Assembly: GCA_033439255.1 (NCBI GenBank) | Contig: CM065885.1 | Coordinates: 1,364,001 to 1,428,000, forward strand | DNA from: Hericium rajendrae | Lineage: Eukaryota > Basidiomycota > Agaricomycetes > Russulales > Hericiaceae | Length of the DNA stretch: 64,000 nt | Direction of reading: 5' to 3' | Shown here: positions 42,315 through 53,926 of the stretch, piece after piece | How positions within the stretch are numbered: the first letter of the stretch is position 1 | Layout of the letters: every line of letters begins with the position of its first letter | Position numbers and translations under genes: made by a program | The notes under the pieces: model-generated | Seen by the model: only the letters and a program-made list of their open reading frames with translations | What the model was told of the DNA's origin: nothing | Databases searched by the model: none

Positions 42315-45009
42315 CTACAGTAATTCAGAATACACTACGTTGTCCATCGTTGTCTGCCGTGGCGCAACTCGTACGATACAATCTCGACCGAATGGCACCC
42401 TGGAAAACGCCGTGTACAGTTGCCCATGGCTGAATATTGGGTGCGTGACATCGACAGCCAATGTTTGCAAAGTCATACCCTGGGCACTATTGATCGTCGT
42501 CGCGTAGGCCAGTCGCAGAGGGAACTGGCGGCGCTTGATGGTCCACCCTTTATCGGGGAAGTAGTGCGTGAAGTCGATGCGAGGGAGCACGATGTTGTCG
42601 GTCTGCTGCAGGTGCGTGCCTCGTATCAGCCGAACGACGATGACTCGCTGACCGAGTTCGTCGACAACGACTTTCGTGTTCTTGGTTAGGTTGCGTTCGA
42701 CGGAGAAGTTGCGCGTCAAGACGCAGACCGATCCGACCTTGAGGATGAGTTCGTGATCCGGTATTCCCGGCAGGCGCATGCTGTTGAGGTGGTCGATGTC
42801 GGCCATCGGGTCCTGGTCGATCCGCGTGTCCTCCTCTATGACGCTGTCCGTGCTCAGATAGCAACGTTCGGCTCCGTCAAGTGCAATCAAGATGCGGTTG
42901 TTGTATTCTGCAACCTGTACTTTTAGCGGGCAGAGAATAGCGCGCTGAATTGCTTGAGTGGGATCGGTCAGAACATGGCCGGGGAAGACAAAATCGACGA
43001 TGTCCTGCCGCTCGGTGCAGGAGGATATGAGGTGGAACGGTATATCGACCTCGCGAGGTTCCTCGTTTTCGGCGAGCGCGTCGGCCCACTGCGCGAATAC
43101 AGGGTCGTCTGCATTCCGGACGGGAGTTGCGAGGTGCATAGTGTCGAAACATCGCCACAGCGGCGAGGACTTTAGGGACGCATTTACGACGGCTGAGCGC
43201 GAGCCGCCCCTTATGACTGGCGGTATTTGGGCCCAATCCCCCAGAAGAACAATGCGCTTGCCACCAAACGGGACATCTGCATCATTGAGCGAGCGCAGAA
43301 GGTCGTCAATACATTCCGTGACCTGTCAAGCCATGCTTAACATCGGAGGTATGTCGCAAAGACTATAAAAGATAACACTAACAGCTTTATTTGCCATAGG
43401 CGCTTCATCGAGTATGTGCAGGTCAGCCTGACGGAGGAGGTCAGCGCGTGCCGATCGCATCCCGACAGTTGACTTCAACAGGGTGCTGTTCTCCTCAACC
43501 GGAACCCTGTACAAAGAATGGGCAGTACGGCCGCCACTGTATATGCCAGCAGCGAGGGCCGTTGTCGCTGTAGGCAGCACGATTCTTCCCTCTGCACGGA
43601 GGGCTTGGCACAGCGTGTCAATGATGTACGTTTTTCCTCGACCGGCGCGTGCTTGCACAAAGAGGACCAATGGCTGATCATCATGGACAGCAGTTATGAT
43701 GCGATCATATATCCGCCGCTGTTCGATGTTCATCGAAGCCACACGGGCCGCTGCAGTTGCCCGATATTCATCTTCGAAGGTGCTCCAGCGCTGCAGTTCG
43801 CGGGTCACTTCACGGGAGTGCTCTGTCGGAGAGGGCAGACCGAAGTCTGTGAGAGATTGGCCACGCTCATCGAGGGCAGCTGCGACAGTGAGCAAGACTT
43901 CATTCATTGCAAGATCGAGGCTCATCGTTTGTGCGAAATCTTGTGCCAGATGTGCTTGGAACATGTTCCATATCGGAAGGGCAGGTGTACCATCACTGAT
44001 AAGCTCCGTGAAGAGGAAGCGCAGCTGGGCGGGAGTCCGCAAGGACTGGATAGCTTCCTCAAAGGCGAGATATCCTTCGTTGGCCTCATTGAGATAGCCA
44101 AGGTCAATGGCAGCTTCCTGATAGGTGTCGTGAACAATCCCGTTGACAGTGCGAGCATCAACCCAGTTTCGCGCCGCACGGCGCTGGAGAATGACACGAA
44201 GATAGAATACTTCGCCATGGCCTGGACGCAAAGAGGTGATGCGGGATAGCTTGGTCACCTTGTTGGTTGGGCGAGGCTTGATAATATATGGGTCACAGCC
44301 TGGCCGCACCTGCTCGAGATACTCGTCCTCCTGTAGAAAGCGCCCTGCTGATGGTGACTGAAGGACATTCTGATCGTAGTATTGCGTGTACAGTTGTGAA
44401 TTGAATTGAGGCAAGTCGGGTCTCAGGAAGTAACGCTCGAGCTTCGAGATCGAACTGTCCGATGATGCAGATGTATACCATCGGTGTATGTTTCAACGTT
44501 GAGGAAGATGGATGGGCAAACATTCCACTGGAGGCCACTTCGCAGTGATGTGGAAGCCGAAGATGCGCCATAAGGCTTCGGAGGCACAGACATATCTAAG
44601 ATAGGAAACCTTTTCAATTGACATGCCGGAGAAATAGACAGTTTATCACGCACCGTGCACGAATGTAGTTGTCGATTTCATCAATGCCCGAGTCATCACC
44701 GTCATCCGGTATACAGCGGAAGAAGGTGTAGTCGGGACCTTTGTACAGGTACTTATAGAGGTATTGGAAGAGCGACGTCGTACCGGCGATTTCGAAATTG
44801 ATGTGGCACTGATGGCGGCGCAAGAAAGCAACGTTATGCGGAACGACCCAACGGTCGGCTTCTGTCAGTCGCTTGTAGATGACGCGTCCCGTCGATGGGT
44901 CGATGTGCGTCTTCTCGGCGAGAGGCTTTGGGAAATGGTGACGGCAGGTACCATCTTTCGTGCGGCAGCCATCTTTGTCTCCAACCGAGCCGCCGGGGCC
45001 GCTATGCTT
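42315..45009 (-). pseudogene. Old Helitron Rep/helicase, C-terminal half
   Basis: The frame opens at KHSGPGGSVGDKDGC at the left break of the younger insertion. It continues with the second Rep block (QYLYKYLYKGPDY, two tyrosines), an intron, VCASEALWRIFGF, then the Pif1-type helicase. Walker A is ARAGRGKTYIID and Walker B is LHILDEAPMANKA. Later motifs are VLLGDWAQIPPVIRGG, VNSAQGM-like INSAQGMTLQT and AFSRVPFGRDC, ending at 42315. Helicase exons are 42315 to about 43322 and about 43389 to 44598. TGA at 44493-44495 interrupts the frame where the younger copy has CGC, so it is dead even apart from the split. Helitron helicases unwind DNA during rolling-circle transposition. Confidence 0.8.
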
Positions 45010-45013
45010 CACT

Positions 45014-45390
45014 TCACTACTATATCATTCTCACAAGATGCCTCCGCGCGTCCGCACCTCGGTGTACAGCTCGGTCTTACCCTTTCCAGCTGTCACACTA
45101 CCGTCCGCTCGCCCGCTACTGTCACAAACCGTCCCTTCTTCTTTTTGCACGCAAAACATCTCAGAAGTATCTTTTCATGTGCGCTATCCAATCTAATTGT
45201 GTGTGTATTAGATTGGATACCCACGAAAACACACTATTGCCGGAGATTTTTTACCTGCAAAAAGAAGAAGAACCGACGGTGACAGTAGCGGGCGCGCGGA
45301 CGGTAGTGTGACAGCTGGAAAGGGTAAGACCGAGCTGTACACCGAGGTGCGGACGCGCGGAGGCATCTTGTGAGAATGATATAGTAGTGA
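45014..45390. repeat. 377-bp near-perfect palindrome
   Basis: Arms 45014-45197 and 45207-45390 are inverted copies around a 9-base TG-rich loop; the centre at 45202 is exact, with both arms 184 bases. The outer ends read TCACTACTATATCATTCTCA on each strand. The outer ~110 bases are almost identical, the innermost 12 (ATCCAATCTAAT) identical, and the part between more diverged. The outer arm sequence also forms the 5' end of the older Helitron (53215-53305), so this is an inverted doubling of a Helitron 5' terminus. Confidence 0.85.
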
Positions 45391-45787
45391 TGACATGCTA
45401 CCACCAACTTTTCTTACCTTAGTACGTGCCGACGGTCGAATACAGGACGTGCGTGACATGACTGACGGTACGCCTGTCACGCAACGCGACCGGCGACGCG
45501 CATTCGCTCACCTAAGTTCTGCCCGTCTGCCTCACTCTTGCAGCGCGCGTTCCACATCCGTACTTTACCTCTCTGCCCTTCTGCACTTTAAATGACGTTC
45601 GGACTGTGTTTCCGATTGCCACAATGAGTGTAAGTGCCTTTTGTCCTTGCTTCGCCTTTGCGACACAATCGAGCAAGTATCGGAGCTTGCCTCTTTGTCG
45701 GGCCCGCAGCGGAACCAAACCTCACCACACCGTGCACCCCTGTTCAGCCTGTCCCTCGATGCCTCTTCCCGTCTCGCATTTCCCAGC
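45391..45787 (+). other. Leader of the younger Helitron Rep gene
   Basis: Non-coding. CTTAGTACGTGCCGACGGTC near 45419 is shared with the older element (minus strand near 53070). Dense GTCACGC/ACGCGAC words resemble those in the F-box upstream box. A CT-rich tract and TTTAAATG near 45590 may mark the promoter. Confidence 0.45.
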
Positions 45788-48700
45788 ATGAACCCAGACT
45801 TACCATCGCTCCTTCGGCGCCTTACTGTTGACGAGATCAAGACAAATTTTGTCGTGAACAGTTCGGCCGTTCGTAATTTACGGAAGACGGGCTTGATCAA
45901 CCATGTCGTCGCTCACGGTCTGTCCAACGACGATCTCTGGCTGCTCAACTGCCTGCTGCACGACAAAGATGATGAAATCTCGCGTAAACGCGAAAGTCGC
46001 CGACAAAGGGAAACCGAACGGGGACGCCGCCGCCGCCGCGAGCGTAGAGAGGTACGTTCATGCGTACTCTGCTCCATCTAGACATGCTACTTACTTCTTT
46101 TCCTTTGTAGGCTGAGCTTCGCAACAGGATGAATGCCGCTCGCACTATTGCCAATCACGCTGAGGGTTTGCATGACGACAACGGTGACAGCGACAGCAGC
46201 GTTGACAATGAAGACGAGCAGCAACGGACTCGCACCAAGGTATGTCTTTTAGTTTGGAAATATCTGCTATTTTGTTGATCTGTGTGTTTGTACAGGGCCC
46301 ACATTTCACGGACTGGAATCCTGTTTCCATAGCCGTGCATAGCGAGCGCTGCCCACACTGCGACGCGTGGCGCTTTGTGGGCGAGTCGGCGACGTTCTGC
46401 TGCAACGGCGGCAAGTACATGGCCCCGCCCCTCCCACCGCTCCCCGCCAACTTTGACCCCGCTCTGTCGTACCGAAAGATATCACAGGAGTCCCGCCGGC
46501 TAAACAACACGTTCGCTTTCACTTCCATCGGTGCCACCGACGGTCACGGTCCCGGGCGTGGTGGATTTTACAATCAAGTCCCCCCTGCATACGTTGCTGC
46601 ACATGGCCGCGTGTACCACCGTCTTTTTGCTGGCAACCACGGTGGAGAACATGCCCTCAAATGGTATTTATTCGATGAACTCGAACAACAGCTGCAGTCT
46701 GGCATGCAGTGGCAGCTGCCCGAAAATGTGGTACTGTCCACGCGCCGGGGCCTCTTCGACGTCAATCCATTCATCCGCGAGATCCGATCCTTGGCTGCAG
46801 AGGCGACAGCGGCTGTCGCTAGCATCGACGTTCGTGCCCATGTCGCACAGGGTGAAGTCTCCGCCTTACTTTGCCTTGACAACACAACAACTGTCACGCC
46901 GCGGCAAGTACGCATATGGCCTTTCAACACGGAAGAGTTCCAATACATCAATTCCCTCAGTCCGCTCTATGAACCCCTTCAATATCCCATTCTCTTCCCA
47001 CATGGCACCCTTGGATGGACGCCGCCTCTGAATGTTCATGATGATGATGATGTAACTGCCGACACCGATTCACCTACGTCTCACATCAGCCAGATTTGGC
47101 TCTATCGCGGCTATTTTCTGCGAGAGGAGTGCTTCTTGCGCTTTGGGCGACTGGCTCAGGAATATGCTGTTGACATGTTCAGTCGCGTGCAAGAGTCCCG
47201 CCTGTCATATATATATGCAAATCAAAAGCGATTGCGCAAGGAGGAAGCAGAGCTCATGGGCGACAACTACGACTTGCCGGATCATGACAACATTTTTCTT
47301 CCTGCGAGCTTTCTCGGAGGTCAGCGTTGGTGTAGTAACCAAACTGCGGATGCGCTCTGCCTTGCGAGATGGAGCGGCCAACCATCTTTCTTTATTACAT
47401 TTACCTGCAATCCCAAGTGGCCGGAGATCACGTCGCAACTTCCGTCAGACTGGCATCTCAAAGTGCGTCTTTCAATTTTCCACAGTATTTACAATCTGAT
47501 ATTTCGATCTGTCAAGTCCTGTGATGTGCCGTCAATTGCCATCCGTGTGTTCAAGCTTCGCCTTAGCCGGCTCTTTCAGGATCTCAGACGTGTCTTCAAG
47601 TCTCCTCGATACCGTGTCCATGTCATCGAATTCCAGAAGCGTGGCCTTCCTCATGCTCACATCGCCATCAAGGTCGTCGACCCCTATGTCGATCCTCATG
47701 AGATTGACAGCGTCGTGTCCGCCTGCCTGCCGAAGGATGCTGGTGACCGTTCCTTGGTCGAAGAGTTTATGATTCACAAGCATAGCGGCCCCGGTGGCTC
47801 TGTTGGAGACAAAGATGGCTGCCGCACGAAAGATGGCACCTGTCGACATCACTTTCCAAAGCCTCTTGCCGAGAAAACACACATCGACCCATCAACGGGT
47901 CGTGTTGTCTACAAGCGACTGACGGAAGCTGACCGCTGGGTTGTCCCGCACAACGTTGCCTTCTTGCATCGCCATAACTGCCACATCAACTTCGAAATCG
48001 CCGGTACGACGTCGCTCTTTCAATACCTGTACAAGTACCTATATAAAGGTCCTGACTACACCTTCTTCCGCTGTACCCGTGACGACGACGACGACTCGGG
48101 TATTGATGAGATCGACACCTACATTCGTGCACGGTACGTGATCTACCGTACATTTCGCGGGCATGTCGATTGAAGCTGTGCATATTTTAGATATGTTTGT
48201 GCCTCTGAAGCCTTATGGCGCATCTTTGGCTTCCACATCACTGCGAAGTGGCCTCCAGTTGAATGCCTGCCCATTCATCTTCCTCAGGGCCGCAACGTTC
48301 ACCGACGGTATATGTCTGCCTCCTCAGAAAGCTCAATCTCCAAACTCGAACGTTATTTCTTGAGGCCGAACTTGCCTTCGTTCAACACTCAGCTGTATAC
48401 ATAATATTACGACCAGAACATCCTTCGATCACCATCTACAGGGCGCTCCTTACAGGACAACGAGTATCTCGAGCAAGTGCGGCCAGGTTGTGATCCTTAC
48501 ATCATCAAGCCTCGACCAACTGACAAGGTGACCAAGCTATCGCGCATTACATCTCTGCGTCCAGGGCATGGCGAAGTGTTTTATCTGCGCGTCATTCTGC
48601 AGCGCCGTCCTGCACGAAACTGGATCGACGCCCGCACGATCGATGGTGTTGTTCGCGACACCTATCAGGAGGCTGCCATTGCACTCGGCTATCTCAATGA

Positions 48701-50526
48701 GGCCAACGAAGGATATCTCGCTTTTGAAGAAGCTATCCAATCATTGCGGACTCCGGCCCAGCTGCGCTTCCTCTTCACAGAGCTGATCAGCGACGGCGCA
48801 CCTGCCCTGCCAATATGGACTGCCTTCCATGCGCATCTGGCACAAGATTTCGCGCAGACGATGAGCCTCGATCTTGCAATTAACGAAGTCCTGCTCACCG
48901 TCGCAGCCGCCCTCGATGAGCGTGGCCAATCTCTCACAGACTTCGGCCTGCCCTGTCCGACAGAGCACTCTCGGGAGGTGACGCGCGAGCTGCAGCGCTG
49001 GAGCATCTTCGAAGATGAGTATCGTACATCTGCAGCGGCCCGTATTGCATCAATGAATGTCGAACAGCGGCAGATCTATGATCGCATCATGGGTGCCGTC
49101 AAGGATGACCAGCCATTGGTCCTGTTCGTGCAGGCGCGCGCCGGTCGAGGCAAAACATACATTATCGATACGCTGTGTCAGGCACTCCGTTCAGAGGGGA
49201 AGATTGTGTTGCCTACAGCGACGACTGCTCTTGCTGCTGGCATATACAGCGGCGGCCGTACTGCACACTCATTGTACAGGGTGCCAGTTGAGGAGAATAG
49301 TACCCTGCTGAAGTCGACCGTGGGGATGCGATCTGCACGTGCCGACCTCCTACGTCAAGCCGACCTACACATACTCGATGAAGCTCCTATGGCAAATAAA
49401 GCAGTCAGTCTGTTCTTTTGATCCTCAATCTAAAATATATCCTGACAGTGACAATCACTCGACAGGTAACGGAATGCATTGATGACCTTCTGCGCTCGCT
49501 TGGTGATGCAGACATCCCGTTCGGTGGGAAGCGTATAGTCCTTCTCGGAGATTGGGCCCAAATACCACCCGTCATCAGGGGCGGCTCGCGCTCCGCCGTC
49601 GTGAATGCATCCCTGAAATCCTCACCGCTGTGGCGAAGTTTCGAGGTCATGCACCTCGCAACACCCGTTCGGAATGCAGACGATCCCGTATTCGCCCAAT
49701 GGGCTGATGAACTTGCTGAAAATGAGGAGCCGCGGGAGGTGGACATACCTTTTCATCTCATATCCAACTGCAGCGAGCGGCAGGACATTGTCAATTTTGT
49801 CTTTCCCTGCCATATTCTGGCCGACCCTGCTCAGGCCATTCAGCATGCCATCCTCTGCCCGCTGAAGGTCCAAGTTGCTGAGTACAACGACCGCATCCTC
49901 GCCATACTTGATGGACCCGAACGCACCTATTTGAGCACGGACAGCGTGATAGAGGAGGACAGGCGGATCGACCAGGACCCCATGGCCGATGTCGACCATA
50001 GTACCGTTAGGCGAAAATTTTTATCCCAAGAAATATTTTTTATTTCCTCTTAAATTCAAGCATGCGGCTGCCGGGGATTCCAGACCACGAACTCATCCTC
50101 AAGATCGGATCGGTCTGTGTCTTGACGCGCAACTTCTCCGTCGAGCGCAATCTCACGAAGAACACCAAAGTTGTCATCGATGAACTTGGTCAGCGAGTCA
50201 TTGTCGTTCGGCTGATTCGCGGGACGCACCTGCAGCAGACCGAGAACATCGTACTCCCCCGCATTGACTTCACGCACTACTTCCCCGACAAAGGGTGGAC
50301 TATCAAGCGCCGTCAGTTTCCTCTGCGGCTTGCATACGCGACGACGATCAATAGTGCCCAGGGTATGACCTTACAAACATTAGCTGTCGATGTCACGCAC
50401 CCGGTGTTCAGCCATGGCCAGCTTTACACCGCATTTTCAAGGGTACCGTTCGGCCGAGATTGTATCGTGAGGATCGCGCCAGGACAGACGAAAATGGACA
50501 ACGTAGTGTACTCAGAACTGCTGTAG
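45788..50526 (+). pseudogene. Younger Helitron Rep/helicase, full length but inactivated
   Basis: Exons: 45788-46051, 46111-46239, 46296-47462, 47517-48139 (approx.), 48191-49403, 49466 onward. The N-terminal part has VDEIKTNFVVNSSAVRNLRK. A Zn-type region follows (CPHCDAW, TFCCNGGKY), then Helitron_like_N and the HUH nuclease motif EFQKRGLPHAHIAIK (His-Ala-His), with tyrosines in QYLYKYLYKGPDY. The C-terminal Pif1 helicase has Walker A (ARAGRGKT) and DEAPMANKA. Lesions: TAA at 48402-48404 where the older copy has CAA, and an A/T-rich insertion of about 62 bases at 49999-50060 that shifts the frame. The last part (MRLPGIPDHEL...NVVYSELL) is open to 50526. Such proteins nick, copy and rejoin the transposon ends. 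Confidence 0.85.
49999..50060. other. A/T-rich insertion in the younger helicase gene
   Basis: Replaces about eight bases (CTCAACAG in the older copy) with some 62 A/T-rich bases beginning TAGTACCGTTAGGCG and ending TTAAATTCAAG. It starts with GT after CATA and ends in AG, but splicing it out does not restore the frame. It may be a scrap of another transposon end. Confidence 0.55.
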
Positions 50527-50639
50527 TAGATGTACGCGACATGTACACTTCCAATGTAGAGTCTTTCCTAAGTAGACAGTGCAAACCATAACAAAAGAAA
50601 TCGTCCTAGAATTTAATACTGCCCTGCTAATAATTACCT

Positions 50640-52568
50640 GCAGGCAGACACGACGCTGTCGATCTCATGAGGATCGACATAAGGATCAACAACTTTGATG
50701 GCGATGTGAGCATGAGGTAGGCCACGCTTCTGGAATTCGATGACATGAACACGATATCGAGGAGACTTGAAGACACGTTTGAGATCTTGAAAGAGACGGC
50801 TGAGGCGAAGCTTGAACACACGGATGGCGATGGACGGCACATCGCAGGACTTCCGTAATTGCAACATTAGAAAGTGAAGATCACAGAATTGAAAGAGACG
50901 TACCTTGAGATGCCAGTCTGGAGGCAGTTGCGACGTGATTTCGGGCCACTTCGGATTGCAGGTAAATGTGATGAAAAAAGATGGCTGCCCACCCCATCTC
51001 GCAAGGCAGAGGGCATCTGCTGTCTGGTTGCTACACCAACGCTGACCGCCGAGGAAACTCGCAGGAAGAAAAATGTTGTCGTGATCTTGCAGATCGTAGT
51101 TGTCGCCCATGAGCTCTGCTTCCTCCTTGCGCAGACGTTTTTGATTAGCATATATATATGATAGACGTGACTCCTGCACGCGACTGAACATGTCGACTGC
51201 ATATTCCTGAGCAAGTCGTCCAAACCGCAAGAAGCGCTCCTCCCGGAGGAAGTGGCCACGATAAAGCCAGATTTGGCTAATGTGGGAATTCGGAGAGTTT
51301 TCGTCAATGACATCATCGTCTCGAACATTCAAAGGCGGACTCCAGCCAAGCGTGCCATGTGGGAAAAGGATAGGGTACTGGAGGGGTTCGTAGAGCGGGC
51401 TGAGGGAGTTGATATACTGGAAGTGCTCCGTATTGTACGGCCATATGCGTACTTGGCGCGGTGTCACAGACGTGGTGTTGTCAAGGCAAAGCAGGGCCGA
51501 GACTTCGCCTTGTGCAACATGGGCACGAATGTCGATGCTAGCAACAGCTGCTGTCGCTTCTGCAGCTAGAGAACGAATTTCGCGGATGAAGGGATTGACA
51601 TCGAAGAGGCCCCGGCGTGCAGATAATACAACGTCGGCCGGTAATTGCCACTGCATGCCAGACTGCAGCTGTTGATCCATTTCATCGAATAAATACCACT
51701 TCAAAGCATGCTCTCCACCATGATTCCCGGCAAAAAGACGGTGGTACACACGTCCATGTGCTGCCACGTATGCAGGAGGGGCTTGATTGTAGAATCCCCG
51801 CCCACCATGACCATCGGTCGCACCAATAGAGGTGAACGCGAACGTGTTATTTAGCCGACGGGACTCCTGCGAGATCTTGCGATAGGATAGAACAGGATCA
51901 AAATTGGCAGGTAGGGGAGGGAGACTTGGAGCCATGTACTTTCCGCTGTTGCAGCAGAAAGTGGACGACTCGCCGACAAAGCGCCATGCATCGCAATGAG
52001 GGCAGCGATCACTGTGCACGGCTATGGACACGGGGTTCCAATCTGTGAAACGTGGGCCCTGTAAAAAAGTGCACATCAATGAAGCAGCAAATATGTGAGA
52101 AGGTAAAGACATGCCTTATTGCGGGCATGTTGTTGACGTTCTTGGTCCTCTATGCTGCCATCGCTATCGCTGTCGTCGGAACTGTTGACATTGTCGGCGA
52201 GAGCTCGTGCGGCATCCATTCTGATGCGGAGGTCCTCTGCCGCTGCCTATAAAGGAGAGGAGGTAAGTCGGATGTGTGGACAGAACAGAGCGTGCTGAAC
52301 ATACCTCTCTACGCTCACGGCGACGGCAGCGTCCGCGTTCGTTGTGCTTTTGTCTGCGACTTTCACGTTTACGCAAGCTTTCATTCTCCTTGTCTTGCAG
52401 CAAGCAGTTGAGGAGCCATAGATCGTCGTTTGAGAGGCCATTGGCAACGACCTTGCTGATGAGAGCCGTTTTTCGTAAGTTACGGACGGCGGAGCTGTTG
52501 AGAACGAAGTTTGTTTTGATCTCGTCAACTGTGAGGCGCCGAAGGAGTGATGATATGTCTTGATTCAT
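50640..52568 (-). pseudogene. Old Helitron Rep, N-terminal half
   Basis: ATG at 52566-52568, exon 1 to 52305, exon 2 from 52246, then a long exon from about 52060. It has the same N-terminus (LRRLTVDEIKTNFVLNSSAV), Zn-type region (CPHCDAWRFVGESSTFCC) and HUH motif (EFQKRGLPHAHIAIK) as the younger copy. It ends at VVSAC (50640), where the younger element begins; the missing remainder is the pseudogene at 42315-45009. A 54-nt segment (VRLFQFCDLHFLMLQLRK) sits at the intron position of the younger copy and is in frame without a stop. Confidence 0.8.
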
Positions 52569-53305
52569 GCTGAGAAGTGGCGAGAAGGGAGAAGAAGAAG
52601 GGAAGAGCTGCGCAGGAGTACACGCTCCAATGGAGTTTGCTTCCGCAGGGCGGCCCCGGTGCAGGCGCAAGCTCCGATACTTGCCCAATCATGGGCGAAA
52701 GAGGAAGAGAATTTTTGAAATAACAGGTAGACTAACCATGTCAACAGGATAATTTAAACGTTGGTGGTGGACGACAATCATCATAGAATGGGGACGAAGG
52801 CCACTATTTTCGAGCAATTTAAAGAGTGACAGGAGCGGAACATAGACAATGTTAGTACTTATTGTTCGAGAGGGGACACAAAATGTAACGGCACATGAAA
52901 GAAAATGGTGGAAAGAGTGTAGGAAGTGGGTGGGTGGGTATATGTATGAGAAACGCATGGTAGAGAGCGAGAGGTAGAGAGAAAAGGCAAAAGACGACGC
53001 GCAGCGCGAATCACGTCGCGTTACGGGCTGTATGTAACGCACGTCACGCACCTAGCATATGTCGACCGTCGGCACGTACTAAGGTGCGCGAAGTGGGATA
53101 TAGCATGCTGTAGTGTAGAGGGATGCATGTCGTGCGCGAAAAGCTACTTCTCGGAGGGTGTGGTCGGGCGATGGGCGGGGTATGGTAGCGTATGTGACAG
53201 TCGGGTGGAGCGCGACGGTACCGGCACAGCCGGAAAGGGTAAGGCCGAGGTTTACACCGAGGTGGGCTCGCGCGGAGGTATCCTGTGAGAATGATATAGT
53301 AGTGA
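52569..53305 (-). other. 5' leader of the older Helitron
   Basis: Non-coding. From 53305 leftward: the element terminus, a region matching the palindrome arm to about 53215, the shared CTTAGTACGTGCCGACGGTC near 53090-53070, then a CT-rich leader. Confidence 0.5.
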
Positions 53306-53837
53306 TGATACGGGCTCAAGGCGGCAATTTGCTAGGGCCGCTGTCGCTTTTGGTTTCAGAGTCACTGCGAATTCGACTGCACCGCCTTGCTCGGAGGATG
53401 TCGAGCGCTCCGAGGTTCGCACGGAGCGTCTCAAATGGAAGTTTGTTCCGCATTTCCGACTTCTTGACGCCGGCTGCATTTCTCGTGGCACGGTCAGCCT
53501 ATGGTATTCAAGCACGTCCAATGCAACTTTATGGGATCGCCAGCAAGTCAAAGCCACAAATAGATTGGCGACACGTCCTGCTAGTATGCTGTTTCTTCAG
53601 TTAAGCATCGCATGGGCGATGCGAGCTGCGCGATGAGCCATGAAGAGGGCTGGGCGTTTATGCAAGTCGCTCAGTTGGCTGCATCGGTCGTCAGCGATTC
53701 TCCGCGTTGGCTAGTCTTGCCCTTAATCGGGTATATCGCGCATCATGGCAGGATTCGTGGGCGTCAGTTAATGGAGTGGACAGGTACCGTCCTCAGCGCC
53801 GTGTGCTTCTCTCGCCGGTCTTGCGTCTTTGCTTCTC
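53306..53837. other. Intergenic right of the Helitron
   Basis: About 530 bases without coding potential or recognised repeats; upstream DNA of the single-pass membrane protein gene. Confidence 0.4.
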
Positions 53838-53845
53838 TATATAAT
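53838..53845 (+). promoter_or_regulatory. TATA box of the membrane protein gene
   Basis: TATATAAT, 82-89 bases upstream of the ATG at 53927, in a CT-rich surrounding (GCTTCTC before, CTCTCGCCC after). Confidence 0.5.
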
Positions 53846-53861
53846 CTCTCGCCCGTCGTGT

Positions 53862-53882
53862 GAGAGGGCCGGTTGCCCTCTC
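53862..53882 (+). promoter_or_regulatory. Perfect stem-loop in the leader
   Basis: GAGAGGGC-CGGTT-GCCCTCTC: an 8-bp perfect stem with a 5-base loop, about 20 bases after the TATA box and 44 before the ATG. It would sit at or near the cap in the mRNA and could slow ribosome scanning (inference). Confidence 0.5.
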
Positions 53883-53926
53883 GGACCCCTTTGCTCCCTG
53901 GCCTAGCTGCGCTGCCTCTGCTCAAC

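Larger units (their letters stand above)
45010..50639 (+). mobile_element. Younger Helitron-like element inserted in the older one
   Basis: Plus-strand element bounded by the broken ends of the older Rep gene: old sequence stops at 45009 and resumes at 50640. It starts with a TCACTACTATATCATTCTCA terminus at 45014 that belongs to the 377-bp palindrome. A leader follows, then a complete Rep/helicase gene (45788-50526). The 3' part shares GCAAACCATAACAAAAGAAA (50581-50600) with the older copy and ends near TGCTAATAATTACCT. CTAA followed by T near 50627 would suit a Helitron 3' end, but no clear hairpin is seen, so the end is uncertain by about 15 bases. Confidence 0.75.
42231..53305 (-). mobile_element. 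Older Helitron-like element, split by a younger one
   Basis: Minus-strand Rep/Pif1-helicase element. Its 5' end is taken as TCACTACTATATCATTCTCA reading leftward from 53305. Its Rep N-terminal half is at 50640-52568 and its C-terminal half at 42315-45009. Between the halves lies an oppositely oriented relative (45010-50639). Compared with the uninterrupted younger copy, only about 17 codons are missing at the junction (between VVSAC and KHSGPGG). The 3' end is approximate and is placed just after GCAAACCATAACAAAAGAAA (minus strand), which both copies share. Confidence 0.75.

Noticed and set aside
47463-47516. Reading through this segment as coding sequence in the younger Rep.
   Set aside because: It has GT-AG ends and diverges far more than the exons around it between the two copies, so an intron is the better reading, though retention is possible.
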